Positions 42,012 through 51,780 of a DNA stretch of 64,000 nt are shown piece by piece (within the stretch, counting starts at the first letter, position 1; each line of letters begins with the position of its first letter). The position numbers were made by a program, and so were the translations under genes. This stretch comes from Paludibacteraceae bacterium (GTDB taxonomy: Bacteria > Bacteroidota > Bacteroidia > Bacteroidales > Paludibacteraceae). The DNA lies in NCBI GenBank assembly GCA_905234685.1, contig CAJOIR010000001.1, forward strand, positions 124,001-188,000, written 5' to 3'. The notes below the pieces were generated by a model. It was given only the letters and a program-made list of their open reading frames with translations, did no database searches and was not told the origin of the DNA.

Positions 42012-42995
42012 CTATATAGCCAGAATCTGTAGTGCTGCTACTTTGTCGTGCTTTACGTCTTTGTGCTCATTGATAGCTTTCGACAGAGGCACATACACTA
42101 TCTCGTCGTTCTTTACGCCTACCATGATGCAACGTTGCTCCTCCATTAGTGCTTGTATTGCTGCCACACCGAGCCGAGAGGCGAGTATGCGGTCTTGTGC
42201 TGTGGGACTGCCTCCGCGTTGCAGGTGACCGAGAATACTTACGCGTACATCATATTCTGGGTGTATCTCTTTTAATTTCTGTGCAAGAGTTTCTGCTCCA
42301 CCGACCTCCAGACGCTCACTTACTATCACTATACTGGAGTTTTTCGACTTGCGGAAACCGTTTCCTATATAAGACAGTAATTGCTCTTCCTGTGTGCGGC
42401 GCTCAGGTATGATAGCGGCTTCAGCACCTGCTGCTATGGCGCTGTTGAGGGCAAGAAAGCCTGCATCATGACCCATTACCTCTACAAAGAATACACGCTC
42501 ATGGCTTGTTGCTGTGTCTTTAAGTTTGTCAACGCACTCCATGATGGTGTTGAGCGAAGTGTCGTAACCAATAGTCATGTCAGTGCCCCACAAGTCGTTG
42601 TCAATAGTACCTGGCAGACCTATCACAGGTATGTTGTATTCCTGTGAAAACGCTAGTGCTCCTGCGAACGTGCCGTTGCCGCCTATCACTATCAATGCAT
42701 CTATGGCTTCACGCTTTATTGTTTCATATGCTTGTGCTCTGCCTTCGGGAGTCATGAACTCTTTTGAGCGCGCGCTCTTTATGATAGTGCCTCCGCGCTG
42801 GATGATGTTGCTCACGTCCTGTGTGGTGAACTCTTTCACTTCACCGAGTATTAGACCTTTGTAGCCTCTGTATATGGCTTTCACTCTGATGTTGTTATAT
42901 ATGGCGGCACGTGTCACTGCTCGTACTGCTGCATTCATACCTGGTGAGTCGCCTCCCGATGTAAGTACACCTACTGTCTTGATTCTGTATTCCAT
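42012..42995 (-). CDS. pfkA: 6-phosphofructokinase
   Basis: 327 residues. Motifs: [63 protein letters not shown] and [16 protein letters not shown]. The loop GGNGT keeps the Gly that marks ATP-dependent rather than PPi-dependent enzymes, although the usual Asp before it is Asn. It phosphorylates fructose 6-phosphate in glycolysis. It is the last gene of porQ-cmk-ispH-pfkA, 15 bases after ispH. Confidence 0.96.
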   Translation of the reverse strand: MEYRIKTVGVLTSGGDSPGMNAAVRAVTRAAIYNNIRVKAIYRGYKGLILGEVKEFTTQDVSNIIQRGGTIIKSARSKEFMTPEGRAQAYETIKREAIDALIVIGGNGTFAGALAFSQEYNIPVIGLPGTIDNDLWGTDMTIGYDTSLNTIMECVDKLKDTATSHERVFFVEVMGHDAGFLALNSAIAAGAEAAIIPERRTQEEQLLSYIGNGFRKSKNSSIVIVSERLEVGGAETLAQKLKEIHPEYDVRVSILGHLQRGGSPTAQDRILASRLGVAAIQALMEEQRCIMVGVKNDEIVYVPLSKAINEHKDVKHDKVAALQILAI

Positions 42996-43010
42996 GATAT
43001 TTATGAATTA

Positions 43011-43871
43011 TTATGCATTATGAATTATGCATTTTTTTACCTCCTCCATCAGCCATAGCGGGGTAGATGTCGCTCCGCAGATACCCACATCTTTGCCTTT
43101 GCATGAGCGTATGTATTTTTCCGTCAGTTCTTCGGCATTCTCAATGAATATGGTGTCTGGATTAGCTGCCTTGCAGTGCTCATACAGCACTTTGCCGTTC
43201 GAAGAGTTTCTCCCTCCTACGAACACTACCTTGTCTTTTCCTGCTGCAAACTCCCTGATATGCTTGACACGGTTACGTACCTGCCCGCAGATAGTATCAT
43301 GCCACTGGAATACTATTCCATCGGTCACCTCAGTCTGCATGCTGTTCACTAACTGACTGAATTCCTCCACTGATTTGGTGGTCTGTGAAAAGAGGTATAT
43401 GTCTTTTTGGAAATTTATTTTGTTTATGTCGCTCAAGTGCTCCACCACAATGGCTTTGTTGTCGGTCTGTCCTTGCAACCCAACAACCTCTGCATGTCCT
43501 TCCTTGCCAAATATTACTATTTGTGCATCAGCATGCTGTGTATATGTGTCAAGTATCTTGCGTTGGAGGTTCCTCACTACGGGACACGAGGCGTCAATAA
43601 GGTCAATGCCTTTTTCGGCAGCTATGCGGTAGGTGGATGGAGGCTCACCATGGGCACGAATGAGTACTTTCGACCTTTTCGGCAGACGGCTGAATTGTTC
43701 ATGATCAATAGTTACAAGACCCATATGCTCAAGTCGTTCCACCTCCTGTCCGTTGTGAACAATGTCACCCAAACAATAAAGAGTCCCTCCTTTACGAAGT
43801 TCCTCTTCCGCTTTTCTGATGGCAGTTACCACACCGAAACAAAACCCTGACTGAGTGTCTATGCTAACCAT
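43011..43871 (-). CDS. ispH: 4-hydroxy-3-methylbut-2-enyl diphosphate reductase
   Basis: 286 residues from ATG 43871, overlapping the end of cmk by 8 bases; an ATG eight codons upstream is less likely. Iron-sulfur enzyme making IPP and DMAPP in the last step of the MEP pathway. The cluster cysteines are in GFCFGV (Cys11), DASCPVV and HDTICGQVRNR. IRAHGEPPSTY and FVGGRNSSNGKVL are further signatures. Bacteroidales often carry porQ, cmk and ispH together, as here. Confidence 0.96.
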   Translation of the reverse strand: MVSIDTQSGFCFGVVTAIRKAEEELRKGGTLYCLGDIVHNGQEVERLEHMGLVTIDHEQFSRLPKRSKVLIRAHGEPPSTYRIAAEKGIDLIDASCPVVRNLQRKILDTYTQHADAQIVIFGKEGHAEVVGLQGQTDNKAIVVEHLSDINKINFQKDIYLFSQTTKSVEEFSQLVNSMQTEVTDGIVFQWHDTICGQVRNRVKHIREFAAGKDKVVFVGGRNSSNGKVLYEHCKAANPDTIFIENAEELTEKYIRSCKGKDVGICGATSTPLWLMEEVKKCIIHNA

Positions 43872-44553
43872 TGATATGTTGGTTGAACAGTTCAATTACC
43901 TTTTGCAACTGCTCTTCTCTTGACATGTGTGAATTGTCAATAACTATGGCATCTTCCGCCTGACGTAAGGGTGACTCCTGACGGTGTGTGTCTCTGTAAT
44001 CACGATCCTGTACATCACGTAGTACTTCTTCATACACTGCCTGTGTGCCTTTCTCAAGTAACTCGTCATATCGGCGTTGTGCGCGTACTTCTGCCGAAGC
44101 AGTGAGAAACAATTTAAGCTCTGCATTGGGGAATACCACTGTGCCGATGTCTCTTCCGTCCATCACTACACCTTTCTTCACTCCCATCAACTGTTGCTGT
44201 GCAACGAGAAATCGTCTTACTGCTCCTATAGCACTTACCTGTGATGCCAGATTGCCAATCTCCAATGTCCTTATCTTGCTCTCCACATCTTTACCATTGA
44301 GGCAAATATGCTGCCCTTCTTTTGTACGTAAGAATGATAGTTTGATATTCTCTTTCAGTAATTTAGCCTGGTATGTGTCATCCGAGTCTTTGAATTCTTG
44401 AATCATTGAATTTTGACTCAGATATAGCGCTACAGCTCTGTACATGGCACCCGTGTCAACATACGTATAACCTGCATGCTGAGCCAGTTGCTTGGCTATT
44501 GTGCTCTTTCCGCAAGACGAATAGCCGTCAATAGCTACCACTATTTTTTTCAT
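43864..44553 (-). CDS. cmk: Cytidylate kinase
   Basis: 229 residues. P-loop IDGYSSCGKSTIAKQLA (residues 8-24), then YVDTGAMYRAVALY and MDGRDIGTVVFPNAELKLFLTAS with the CMP-binding residues. It phosphorylates CMP and dCMP. Second gene of the porQ operon: it begins 14 bases after porQ and overlaps ispH. Confidence 0.97.
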   Translation of the reverse strand: MKKIVVAIDGYSSCGKSTIAKQLAQHAGYTYVDTGAMYRAVALYLSQNSMIQEFKDSDDTYQAKLLKENIKLSFLRTKEGQHICLNGKDVESKIRTLEIGNLASQVSAIGAVRRFLVAQQQLMGVKKGVVMDGRDIGTVVFPNAELKLFLTASAEVRAQRRYDELLEKGTQAVYEEVLRDVQDRDYRDTHRQESPLRQAEDAIVIDNSHMSREEQLQKVIELFNQHING

Positions 44554-44567
44554 AAATCTTTTGTGGA

Positions 44568-45995
44568 TTAAAGTACAGTCCAGCCTGATTTACCCTTTTT
44601 GTTGCTTGTCTTCTGCTTGGTATTTTGCTGTGGCTGCTGTTGAGGTTCTTGAATTTCCTCCGTGACTTTGGGCATCTCCTCTGTGACTTCTGTACTTTCT
44701 GTGCTTTCTTCTTTGACTTCCGTAACCTCAGGTGTCGGTTCTGTAACTTCAGTTACCTCGGATATTTCTGAGTTCTCTGAAGGTTGCTCTACATTCTCTG
44801 TGGTTTCTATATTCTCCGTGGTCATGGGAGTCTCCGTTATTTCCGGTGACTCCTGTTTTTCTGGAATGCTTGTTGTCTCTGTGGTTGTAGTTGCAGGAGT
44901 AGTCCTTTTCTTGTCAAGCATTCCGTTGATATCCATCGTCAGTGAGAACTGATAAATGTATTGACCCTTTGAATACTGCGAGAAAGCAAAACCAAGCCGC
45001 ACTTGCTTGAGGTTGAGTCCCGCACCTATTGCAAATCCAGCCAAAGAGCGTTGGTCTTTTATTGCAAGTTCTGCACGATGACGGTGATTATAACTGATTG
45101 TGAGATAGAATCGCTCATTCTGCGGTACTATGTCAAGGAAGAATATAGTGTGACGCAACGCCATATCGTACCACATCACTGCTCCATTGTCTTGTGCCAA
45201 CGCCCATTCCTCGCTTGTCATCCCCTTCTTGGAGGTTAACACGTATGTGCTCTTTCCGCTGCGTTCATAACCTAAGTTCCAACGCTGCATGTTGTGTATG
45301 GTCATACCTACGCGGATGGGTGCATGCTTGAAGTGATAGTCGAAACCTAACTGCAGGTTCATAGGTAGCATCGCTCTGCTGCCGCCATCAGCGTTTTCGT
45401 AGAATTTCTTCAGTTGCCAGCCTATGTTTTGCAGGGTCAAACCCAATTGGAATGCTCTGTCTTTCGTCTGGAAATGTGCACCTACATCTGCACCGAGAGC
45501 AAACGACGTGTAACCTTCATATGCGCTGTATATGGGCTTTAATGCTACACCTATGCTGAAGTACTTGCCCAATTGACGGGCGTAAATGAGGTCAATAAGA
45601 ACATCGCGAGCACCAAAAGTAGCCTCCATTCGTTCTCCCAATTCATTAGCATACTGCATTGTACCATAGTCAAGATAATGTACTGCTGCTGCAAAACGAT
45701 TCAGTTTGTAGTTGTGACTGTACATTACCGAACCGAAATGTATACTGCTCATGTAATATGCATAGTTCAATTGCAGTTTCTTGTCTGTCGCGTCTGATAG
45801 AAGTGAAGGGTTGTTTAACGCCATACTCAGTTCGCCGTCTGATATTGATACATTGTTGGTACCAAGCGAATTTAGACGTGCTGAGAATGGCAGATTTAAA
45901 AACCCGAATGAGGCTGAACCTGACTGTGCCTGTACACACAGAATAAGTGTCATACAAAAACACGTCAGAATTATATATCTTTTTATTGCTGACAT
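44568..45995 (-). CDS. porQ: Type IX secretion system protein PorQ with a long acidic Thr/Glu tail
   Basis: 475 residues. Signal peptide about 1-23. The PorV/PorQ-type barrel (about 24-345) begins SASFGFLNLPFSARLNSLG and has LSMALNNPSLLS and the RFAAAVHYLDYGTMQ strand, as in PorQ. PorQ is an outer-membrane barrel that works with PorZ/PorU/PorV in the attachment complex of type IX secretion. After the barrel comes an unusual tail of about 120 residues made of T, E, P, S and V repeats (TEVTE, STESTE) ending in a basic patch. Usual PorQ proteins end near residue 340. The operon with cmk and ispH matches that in Porphyromonas. Confidence 0.9.
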   Translation of the reverse strand: MSAIKRYIILTCFCMTLILCVQAQSGSASFGFLNLPFSARLNSLGTNNVSISDGELSMALNNPSLLSDATDKKLQLNYAYYMSSIHFGSVMYSHNYKLNRFAAAVHYLDYGTMQYANELGERMEATFGARDVLIDLIYARQLGKYFSIGVALKPIYSAYEGYTSFALGADVGAHFQTKDRAFQLGLTLQNIGWQLKKFYENADGGSRAMLPMNLQLGFDYHFKHAPIRVGMTIHNMQRWNLGYERSGKSTYVLTSKKGMTSEEWALAQDNGAVMWYDMALRHTIFFLDIVPQNERFYLTISYNHRHRAELAIKDQRSLAGFAIGAGLNLKQVRLGFAFSQYSKGQYIYQFSLTMDINGMLDKKRTTPATTTTETTSIPEKQESPEITETPMTTENIETTENVEQPSENSEISEVTEVTEPTPEVTEVKEESTESTEVTEEMPKVTEEIQEPQQQPQQNTKQKTSNKKGKSGWTVL

Positions 45996-46066
45996 TACTG
46001 CTTTTTTTATTGAGTCCCTTTGCTATAAAAGGATGCTCCTTAAATGTTGTTAGTGTCTTCTGCCTG

Positions 46067-46098
46067 CAAAAGTACTTTTTTTTTCTTATCTATGCAAA
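46067..46098 (-). promoter_or_regulatory. Promoter of the porQ-cmk-ispH-pfkA operon
   Basis: Minus strand: TTTG (complement of 46095-46098), a 20-base spacer, TACTTTTG (complement of 46067-46074). Confidence 0.75.
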
Positions 46099-46111
46099 TT
46101 ATATTTATTTT

Positions 46112-46143
46112 TTTGGCACTTAGGAAAACATTCACTACCTTTG
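46112..46143 (+). promoter_or_regulatory. Promoter of the activase gene
   Basis: TTTG at 46112-46115, a 20-base spacer, TACCTTTG at 46136-46143; ATG 46171 is 28 bases further on. Confidence 0.8.
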
Positions 46144-46170
46144 TCATTGGACTGATGGTCTATTTGAACA

Positions 46171-47946
46171 ATGAGAAACATGTGTCAGACATATAAACTG
46201 GGTATTGACATAGGTTCTACCACAATGAAGGTGGCGCTGATTGACAATGCCGGCCGTTTGCTTTTTTACGATTACCGCAGACATAATGCCGATGTACAGA
46301 ATACTGCTCGACGTATCATGCGTGCAATGACTGAGCGGGTTGGTGATTGCGCTTTGCAGGTAGTCGTTACAGGCAGTGTGGGTATGGGGTTTGCCGAACG
46401 CCTTGGTTGTCGGTTTGTGCAAGAGGTGGTTGCTGCTGCAAGGACTGTGGAGGTTCTCTATCCCGACGTGCATACTTTTGTTGATATGGGTGGAGAGGAC
46501 TCGAAGATGATATTTTTCGAAAAAGGTAAAGTTCCTGACATTCGCATGAATGGTTCCTGTGCTGGAGGAACAGGTGCTTTCATCGATCAGACTGCTACGT
46601 TATTGGGTGTTGATACCGGTGAACTGAATCGTCTCGCAAGTGAGTCAACCATAGTCTATCCTATTGCCTCACGTTGTGGTGTGTTTTCAAAGACCGACAT
46701 TCAGAATCTTATTGCACGGAATGTGAGCAAGGCGGATATCGCCGCCTCCGTCTTTCATGCTGTGGCTACACAGGTTATAGGTTCGCTTGCAAGAGGTATG
46801 GATATTAGTCCCAAGTTGTTTTTCTGCGGAGGCCCATTTGCATTCCTACCGCAACTGCGTATGTCGTTCCTCAAACTACTATGCCTGACAGAAGCAGATT
46901 GTATTATACCTGATAATGCTCAGATAATTCCTGCCACAGGGTGTGCCCTGTTGGCTGATGATAACGATTTTGTTATTCTCGCTGACCTCATGCAACGTAT
47001 CAATACATGTCTTGACTCTGATGTCGATTATTCAATGCGTCTGCCTGCTCTTTTCACTGATGAGCGCTCTTATGAGACTTGGCTTGAGACCAAACATACA
47101 CATCATGTCAAACGCTCTATTTTAAATACTGTGGAAAACTTGACTGGTCACACTTTCTATCTTGGGGTTGACTCAGGAAGTACTACCACCAAACTTGTAC
47201 TGATTGATGACGATGCTCAAGTTGTCTATACTGACTATAGACGCAACAATGGAGATAGTTTCTGTACATTTGCCGAGGCATTGCGTGATATGAGAGACAC
47301 GCTCTCTGCCGATGATTTTGAGGTAATCAGCTGCGCTACAGGGTATGGTGAGTCATTGCTTAAGACAGCTTTTTCACTTGACTATGGTATAGTCGAGACG
47401 ATGGCGCATTATCGTGGAGCGCTCAATATTATGCCAGATTTGAGTTTTGTGCTTGATATTGGAGGACAGGATATGAAAGCAATTTGGGCTGAGAATGGCG
47501 CTATCAAGCGTGTCGAAATCAATGAGGCTTGTTCTTCCGGATGTGGCTCTTTTATAGAGACTTTTGCCGCTCAACTTGGATATAGCACGGCAGACTTCGC
47601 TCGAATGGCATGTCTCGCGCAGCACCCCTGTGATCTCGGTACAAGGTGCACCGTCTTTATGAATTCCAAAGTAAAGCAGGCAATGCGTGAAGGAGCTAAA
47701 GTCGAGGATATTGCAGCAGGTTTCAGTTATTCTGTTGTTAAAAACTGCCTCTATAAAGTGCTTAAATTGCATGATGTGGCAGAATTGGGTACTAATATAG
47801 TTGTGCAAGGAGGCACAATGCGAAATCATTCTGTCGTACGAGCGCTTGAGTTGCTCACAGGACGTGAAGTCGCATTCACTGACATTCCTGAACTTATGGG
47901 AGCTTATGGTGCCGCTCTATATGCCCGTGAACAACATAATCTATAG
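46171..47946 (+). CDS. 2-hydroxyacyl-CoA dehydratase activase, tandem BadF/BcrA ATPase domains
   Basis: 591 residues holding two activase domains. Domain 1: [10 protein letters not shown] (11-20), MGGEDSKMI, Cys130 ([11 protein letters not shown]), Cys169 (SRCGVFSK). Domain 2: [10 protein letters not shown] (332-341), [10 protein letters not shown], Cys454 ([11 protein letters not shown]), Cys493 (TRCTVFMN). In each domain the two Cys are 39 residues apart, the spacing of the [4Fe-4S] ligands of HgdC. In most Bacteroidales these domains continue into a DUF2229/dehydratase part in one protein of about 1400 residues. Here the gene ends, followed by a terminator, and the missing part is encoded at 57032. 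The usual role assigned is ATP-driven one-electron transfer to a dehydratase; the substrate is unknown. Confidence 0.92.
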   Translation: MRNMCQTYKLGIDIGSTTMKVALIDNAGRLLFYDYRRHNADVQNTARRIMRAMTERVGDCALQVVVTGSVGMGFAERLGCRFVQEVVAAARTVEVLYPDVHTFVDMGGEDSKMIFFEKGKVPDIRMNGSCAGGTGAFIDQTATLLGVDTGELNRLASESTIVYPIASRCGVFSKTDIQNLIARNVSKADIAASVFHAVATQVIGSLARGMDISPKLFFCGGPFAFLPQLRMSFLKLLCLTEADCIIPDNAQIIPATGCALLADDNDFVILADLMQRINTCLDSDVDYSMRLPALFTDERSYETWLETKHTHHVKRSILNTVENLTGHTFYLGVDSGSTTTKLVLIDDDAQVVYTDYRRNNGDSFCTFAEALRDMRDTLSADDFEVISCATGYGESLLKTAFSLDYGIVETMAHYRGALNIMPDLSFVLDIGGQDMKAIWAENGAIKRVEINEACSSGCGSFIETFAAQLGYSTADFARMACLAQHPCDLGTRCTVFMNSKVKQAMREGAKVEDIAAGFSYSVVKNCLYKVLKLHDVAELGTNIVVQGGTMRNHSVVRALELLTGREVAFTDIPELMGAYGAALYAREQHNL

Positions 47947-47976
47947 ATGTCCTTCCATATTATGATATTTATATAA

Positions 47977-48008
47977 AAAAGAACTGTCAGCAATATGACA
48001 GCTCTTTT
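47977..48008. terminator. Hairpin between convergent activase and tkt genes
   Basis: aaagaactgtca pairs with tgacagctcttt (one internal mismatch), flanked by A-tract and TTTTCTTT, so it can work on both strands. Confidence 0.8.
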
Positions 48009-48039
48009 CTTTATTATGTCAATTGTCAACGGTTAAGAG

Positions 48040-50058
48040 TTATTTAGCCAATAATTCTTTAACTTGACGGTATACGTTATCCGCAGTGAAACCGAGTTTC
48101 TCGTCAAGCACCTTGTATGGTGCAGAGAACCCGAAACTATTGAGTCCCCATACGCTGCCATTCTCTCCTATAAGACCTTCGAGTGTACAACTTAGACCTG
48201 CTGTCATTCCGAAACGGCGTATACCTTTGGGCAACACTAGCTCTTGATAAACCTTGCTTTGTGAACGGAATAGCCCTTCTGACGGAACACTGACAATTTG
48301 CAGGCGTATGCCGTCTTTGCGAAGTAACTCTGCACCGGCTAATAGGGTGCTTACCTCCGAGCCGGATGCCAAAAGCACTACATCGGGATTCTCATCTTTG
48401 CTTACGATGTATGCACCATGTTTGAACTCTTCATAGTCATGAATAGGCAGGGCGGGAATGTCTTGCCTTGAGAATATGAGCGCGGAAGGTGTTTCTGTGT
48501 TTTCCATTGCCAGGCGCCATGCCATGGTCGTCTCCTCTGCATCAGCAGGACGGAGTACAAGCATTGAGTTTCTGCCATGATGGTTTTGAAGTTTCTCCAT
48601 TAGACGTATCTGTGCCTCCTGCTCAACAGGTTCATGGGTAGGACCGTCTTCGCCTACTCGGAAGGCATCATGTGTCCAGATGAACTTCACCGGTACTTCC
48701 ATTAACGCTGCCATACGTACAGCAGGCTTCATGTAGTCGGAAAATACGAAGAATGTTCCGCAGGCAGCAATCACACCTCCGTGGAGTGCCATACCTATAC
48801 ATACGCATGTCATTGTAAGTTCTGCTACACCAGCTTGCAGAAATGCACCGGAGAAGTCACCCTTGACGAAAGCGTGTGTCTTCTTCAGGAAACCATCAGT
48901 CTTGTCCGAATTGCTCAGGTCTGCGCTTGCTACTATCATGTTGCCCACTTGTTGTGCCAACTGAGAGAGCACCACTGCTGAAGCACCACGTGTAGCGGCT
49001 CCGGGTTTTTGTTCAACCTTCGACCAGTCTATTTCAGGAGTTTCACCGGAGAAGTAACGCTCATAGGTGGTGGCAAGTTCTGGGTTCTGTTTCTGCCATA
49101 TGTAGAATTCTTCATACCGCTTGTTTACTATGCCACGCAATTCTGTTGCGCGGTCTTTGTAAAGTTTTTCTACTTCGGGGAATATCATGAAGGGTTCTTC
49201 CGGATTACCACCGAGGTGTTCTATTGTCTTCTCAAACGAACCGCCGCCGGATTTGGAGAGTGGTGCTCCGTGTGTAGAGCACTTGCCTTCGAACGACTCG
49301 CCATTCTCGGTCACAATACCCTTGCCCATTATCGTCTTACCGATAATGAGTGAAGGACGTTTATTTTCCTTAAGTGCATTGTCAAGAGCCTTGCGTATTT
49401 CTGCGGGATTATTGCCATTGATAGTCTGCACATACCAACCCCATGCTTCATATTTCTTTTGCACATCTTCGCTTGTTACGTCTTTACACTCAGTAGACAA
49501 TTGTATTGAGTTAGAGTCGTAGAACATGATAAGGTTGTCAAGACCCAAATGACCAGCCAGACGACCTGCACCCTGCGAAATCTCTTCTTGAATGCCACCA
49601 TCAGATATGAATGCGTAGATGTTCTGGTTCATTACGTTACCGAAGCGTGCTTTTAGAAACTTGGCAGCTATCGCCGCACCAACAGCAAAGGTATGACCTT
49701 GCCCAAGAGGCCCGGAGGTGTTCTCTATGCCGCGTTCGATGCAGCGCTCTGGGTGACCTGGTGTCACACTCTCCCATTGACGAAGGTTCTTCAGGTCTTC
49801 AAGTGAAAATTTACCTGCAAGGCAGAGTTGCGCATACAGCATAGGTGCCATATGACCGGGGTCAAGGAAGAAACGGTCTCTACCTTCCCATGAAGGGTTT
49901 TCTGGGTCATAAACAAGATACTCTGAGAAGAGCACATTGATGAAATCTGCACCGCCCATAGCACCACCAGGGTGACCTGATTTGGCTTTTTCCACTGCTG
50001 CTGCAGCAAGAATGCGGATGTTATCTGCTGCACGATTAAGAAGTTGCGTTGAGTTCAT
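48040..50058 (-). CDS. tkt: Transketolase
   Basis: 672 residues. Thiamine diphosphate binding and Mg site: KSGHPGGAMGGADF, GPLGQGHTFAVGAA and FISDGGIQEE plus LIMFYDSNSIQ. The pyrimidine domain has FIWTHDAFRVGEDGPTHEPVEQ with the catalytic His and Glu. It moves two-carbon units in the non-oxidative pentose phosphate pathway. Last gene of the serS-DUF run, 47 bases after the DUF6048 gene. Confidence 0.98.
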   Translation of the reverse strand: MNSTQLLNRAADNIRILAAAAVEKAKSGHPGGAMGGADFINVLFSEYLVYDPENPSWEGRDRFFLDPGHMAPMLYAQLCLAGKFSLEDLKNLRQWESVTPGHPERCIERGIENTSGPLGQGHTFAVGAAIAAKFLKARFGNVMNQNIYAFISDGGIQEEISQGAGRLAGHLGLDNLIMFYDSNSIQLSTECKDVTSEDVQKKYEAWGWYVQTINGNNPAEIRKALDNALKENKRPSLIIGKTIMGKGIVTENGESFEGKCSTHGAPLSKSGGGSFEKTIEHLGGNPEEPFMIFPEVEKLYKDRATELRGIVNKRYEEFYIWQKQNPELATTYERYFSGETPEIDWSKVEQKPGAATRGASAVVLSQLAQQVGNMIVASADLSNSDKTDGFLKKTHAFVKGDFSGAFLQAGVAELTMTCVCIGMALHGGVIAACGTFFVFSDYMKPAVRMAALMEVPVKFIWTHDAFRVGEDGPTHEPVEQEAQIRLMEKLQNHHGRNSMLVLRPADAEETTMAWRLAMENTETPSALIFSRQDIPALPIHDYEEFKHGAYIVSKDENPDVVLLASGSEVSTLLAGAELLRKDGIRLQIVSVPSEGLFRSQSKVYQELVLPKGIRRFGMTAGLSCTLEGLIGENGSVWGLNSFGFSAPYKVLDEKLGFTADNVYRQVKELLAK

Positions 50059-50105
50059 GATATAATATGATATTGGTTAATTTGCAGTTTTATTGTTTGT
50101 ATCTA

Positions 50106-50747
50106 TCAGAATTTCCAGCCTAAGTAATAGTTAAGACCGAAATTAGTGTCTTGTCTGTAGCCAAAACCTGGTATGTACCAGGCATTCAGTGTGCCGTCAT
50201 CTTTGCGAGTGAAAAGCAGTTTTAGCCTCACATACCAGCCCATGTGAAACGACTTGTATACCTGTACTTGTACACCTGCTACTACTTCTCCCCATACATC
50301 GGCACGCACCATATGTTCGTAGTTTCGTTTAGTATATTTCTGCCAGTATGTATCCCACACGCGTACATCTGTTATGTCGCAACCTTGCACAGCTGTGCCA
50401 AGTCTAACACCAACAAGAAGCATGTTGTTTTTCCTTGCTTTCTTGAGTACAGACAAATCTAAACCTACTCTTCCATATCCGCCTAAACCACGGAATTTAC
50501 CACCTGCAGCAGATGTTATACCTTGACCGTAACCTAATTCAAGAGTAGGGTAGAACCGGTTTTTGAGTCTTACATTAAGCGCTATGTCATAACTCATCAG
50601 TTGTGCCTTCGAGCGTGCAAGTTCAAGAACTGGAGTGGCAATGTCTATCTTCAGGTTCATACCCTGCCAGATAGCAGTGTCAGCGTACTCGCGTGCTGAA
50701 ACATACGAGGCAAACAATAGCAACAATATGAGTAGTTTTGATTTGAT
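50106..50747 (-). CDS. DUF6048 family outer-membrane-like protein, non-standard start codon
   Basis: About 213 residues. It resembles the DUF6048 family: a signal peptide, then an eight-strand-like barrel with MNLKIDIATPVLELARSKAQ and ending in aromatic LGWKF. No ATG, GTG or suitable TTG precedes the signal peptide. The only normal-looking N-terminus (xKSKLLILLLLFASYVSA) would begin at the codon ATC at 50745-50747. TTG 50726 would remove the basic residues of the signal. It is paired with a DUF6452 lipoprotein gene just upstream, the usual arrangement. Function unknown. Confidence 0.75.
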   Translation of the reverse strand: MKSKLLILLLLFASYVSAREYADTAIWQGMNLKIDIATPVLELARSKAQLMSYDIALNVRLKNRFYPTLELGYGQGITSAAGGKFRGLGGYGRVGLDLSVLKKARKNNMLLVGVRLGTAVQGCDITDVRVWDTYWQKYTKRNYEHMVRADVWGEVVAGVQVQVYKSFHMGWYVRLKLLFTRKDDGTLNAWYIPGFGYRQDTNFGLNYYLGWKF

Positions 50748-50765
50748 ATGACAAGATGTAAGAAG

Positions 50766-51248
50766 TTAGAAACTGATATATAGTCTGATATTGTCTTGCT
50801 CAGTATTCTGTACGGCGGTGTTTATCACTTGGGAGTTTTGTATCAGTCCGTTAGTCCCGAATGCAGTGTCCAACTCATGAAACACGAAACAACCGCAGGC
50901 AAGCGATACAAAGTACTCATTGTTAGTGTGAAGTATGACTAATGTGTCTTCTTGCTCGTTTAGTGTTAGATGATAACGTGTCTCGGTGGTGTCGCTGCGC
51001 AATGGTAGTGATAGTTTGCTCACACTTTTTTTGTTTTTGTAAAGTACTGAGTCTGTGCCTACACCTTGCACCGTCACAGAGTCAATATTCGTGAATGTGG
51101 CGATATATATAGTGTCTTCATTGCTCACTAATGAGTCACAACTGAACACTACCACACATCTAATTGTTTCTGTCTGCCTGCATTCTGAATCGGTCTCACA
51201 TGCTGCAAGACCTATGATGATGAACAAAAAGATTAGGTAGCGTTTCAT
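50766..51248 (-). CDS. DUF6452 family lipoprotein
   Basis: 160 residues. Lipobox LAAC (Cys 17) followed by ETDSECRQTETIRC. The pattern of Cys near the start, VTVQGVGTDSVLYKNKKSVSKLSLPL, and CGCFVFHELDTAFGTNG later is that of DUF6452. Members are found next to DUF6048 proteins in Bacteroidales. It is likely anchored in the outer membrane, facing the periplasm. Function unknown. Confidence 0.8.
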   Translation of the reverse strand: MKRYLIFLFIIIGLAACETDSECRQTETIRCVVVFSCDSLVSNEDTIYIATFTNIDSVTVQGVGTDSVLYKNKKSVSKLSLPLRSDTTETRYHLTLNEQEDTLVILHTNNEYFVSLACGCFVFHELDTAFGTNGLIQNSQVINTAVQNTEQDNIRLYISF

Positions 51249-51263
51249 GTCATTACTATTGAC

Positions 51264-51779
51264 TTATATCAGTTTTCTAGCCTCTTCTTTTAGTAGATGC
51301 AGTGCGCGTTGTGTTGGTGTCTCACCGTTGTTGGCGTATGCCGTAAGCAGTGTCTGCGCATATTGCATTGCACTGCTCTCTTTTGGCATTTGTAGAGCTA
51401 CTGCATTGATGAAGTTTAGTGTCTCTTCTTTTGCGAGCATCACTGCTTGCCAAACCTCATCGCCTACGTATATCTGCTGCGACAGATTGTGGTCTGTCTC
51501 TAAACGCACTGTCTGCAGCAACTGACGTTGCAGGTCTTGCATAGTCATGCCACTGAAGTCTGTGTTCATCAGCATATGCTCAGGGGTGATGCGCTCAAGC
51601 AGCAGAGCAAGACGCTCATATCCGCGCAGACGCATTGGTATGGTATTAGTGCGGTCTTGACGACGCAGTTCATACTCGCGTTTCTGGCGTTCTTCTTTTA
51701 GCATCTTGCCTAAGACAAGCCACGTTGCACCCAGTACTATCAGTGCCGGTATTATGTATTTGAGCAGTTCACCAATCAT
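51264..51779 (-). CDS. Conserved Bacteroidales protein with N-terminal membrane helix (DUF7935-like)
   Basis: 171 residues. One membrane helix (about 8-27) with a short outside end, then a charged stretch (KEERQKREYELRRQD) and a helical cytoplasmic domain containing RLRGYERLALLLERITPEHML and LQTVRLETDHNLSQQIYVGDEVW. I recall this as a small family restricted to Bacteroidota; function unknown. It begins one base after the serS stop and is the second gene of the serS-tkt operon. Confidence 0.75.
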   Translation of the reverse strand: MIGELLKYIIPALIVLGATWLVLGKMLKEERQKREYELRRQDRTNTIPMRLRGYERLALLLERITPEHMLMNTDFSGMTMQDLQRQLLQTVRLETDHNLSQQIYVGDEVWQAVMLAKEETLNFINAVALQMPKESSAMQYAQTLLTAYANNGETPTQRALHLLKEEARKLI

Positions 51780-51780
51780 A

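Noticed and set aside
42012..42995. pfkA as a pyrophosphate-dependent enzyme
   Set aside because: The loop is GGNGT with the Gly expected for ATP use; the PPi enzymes carry Asp at that place.
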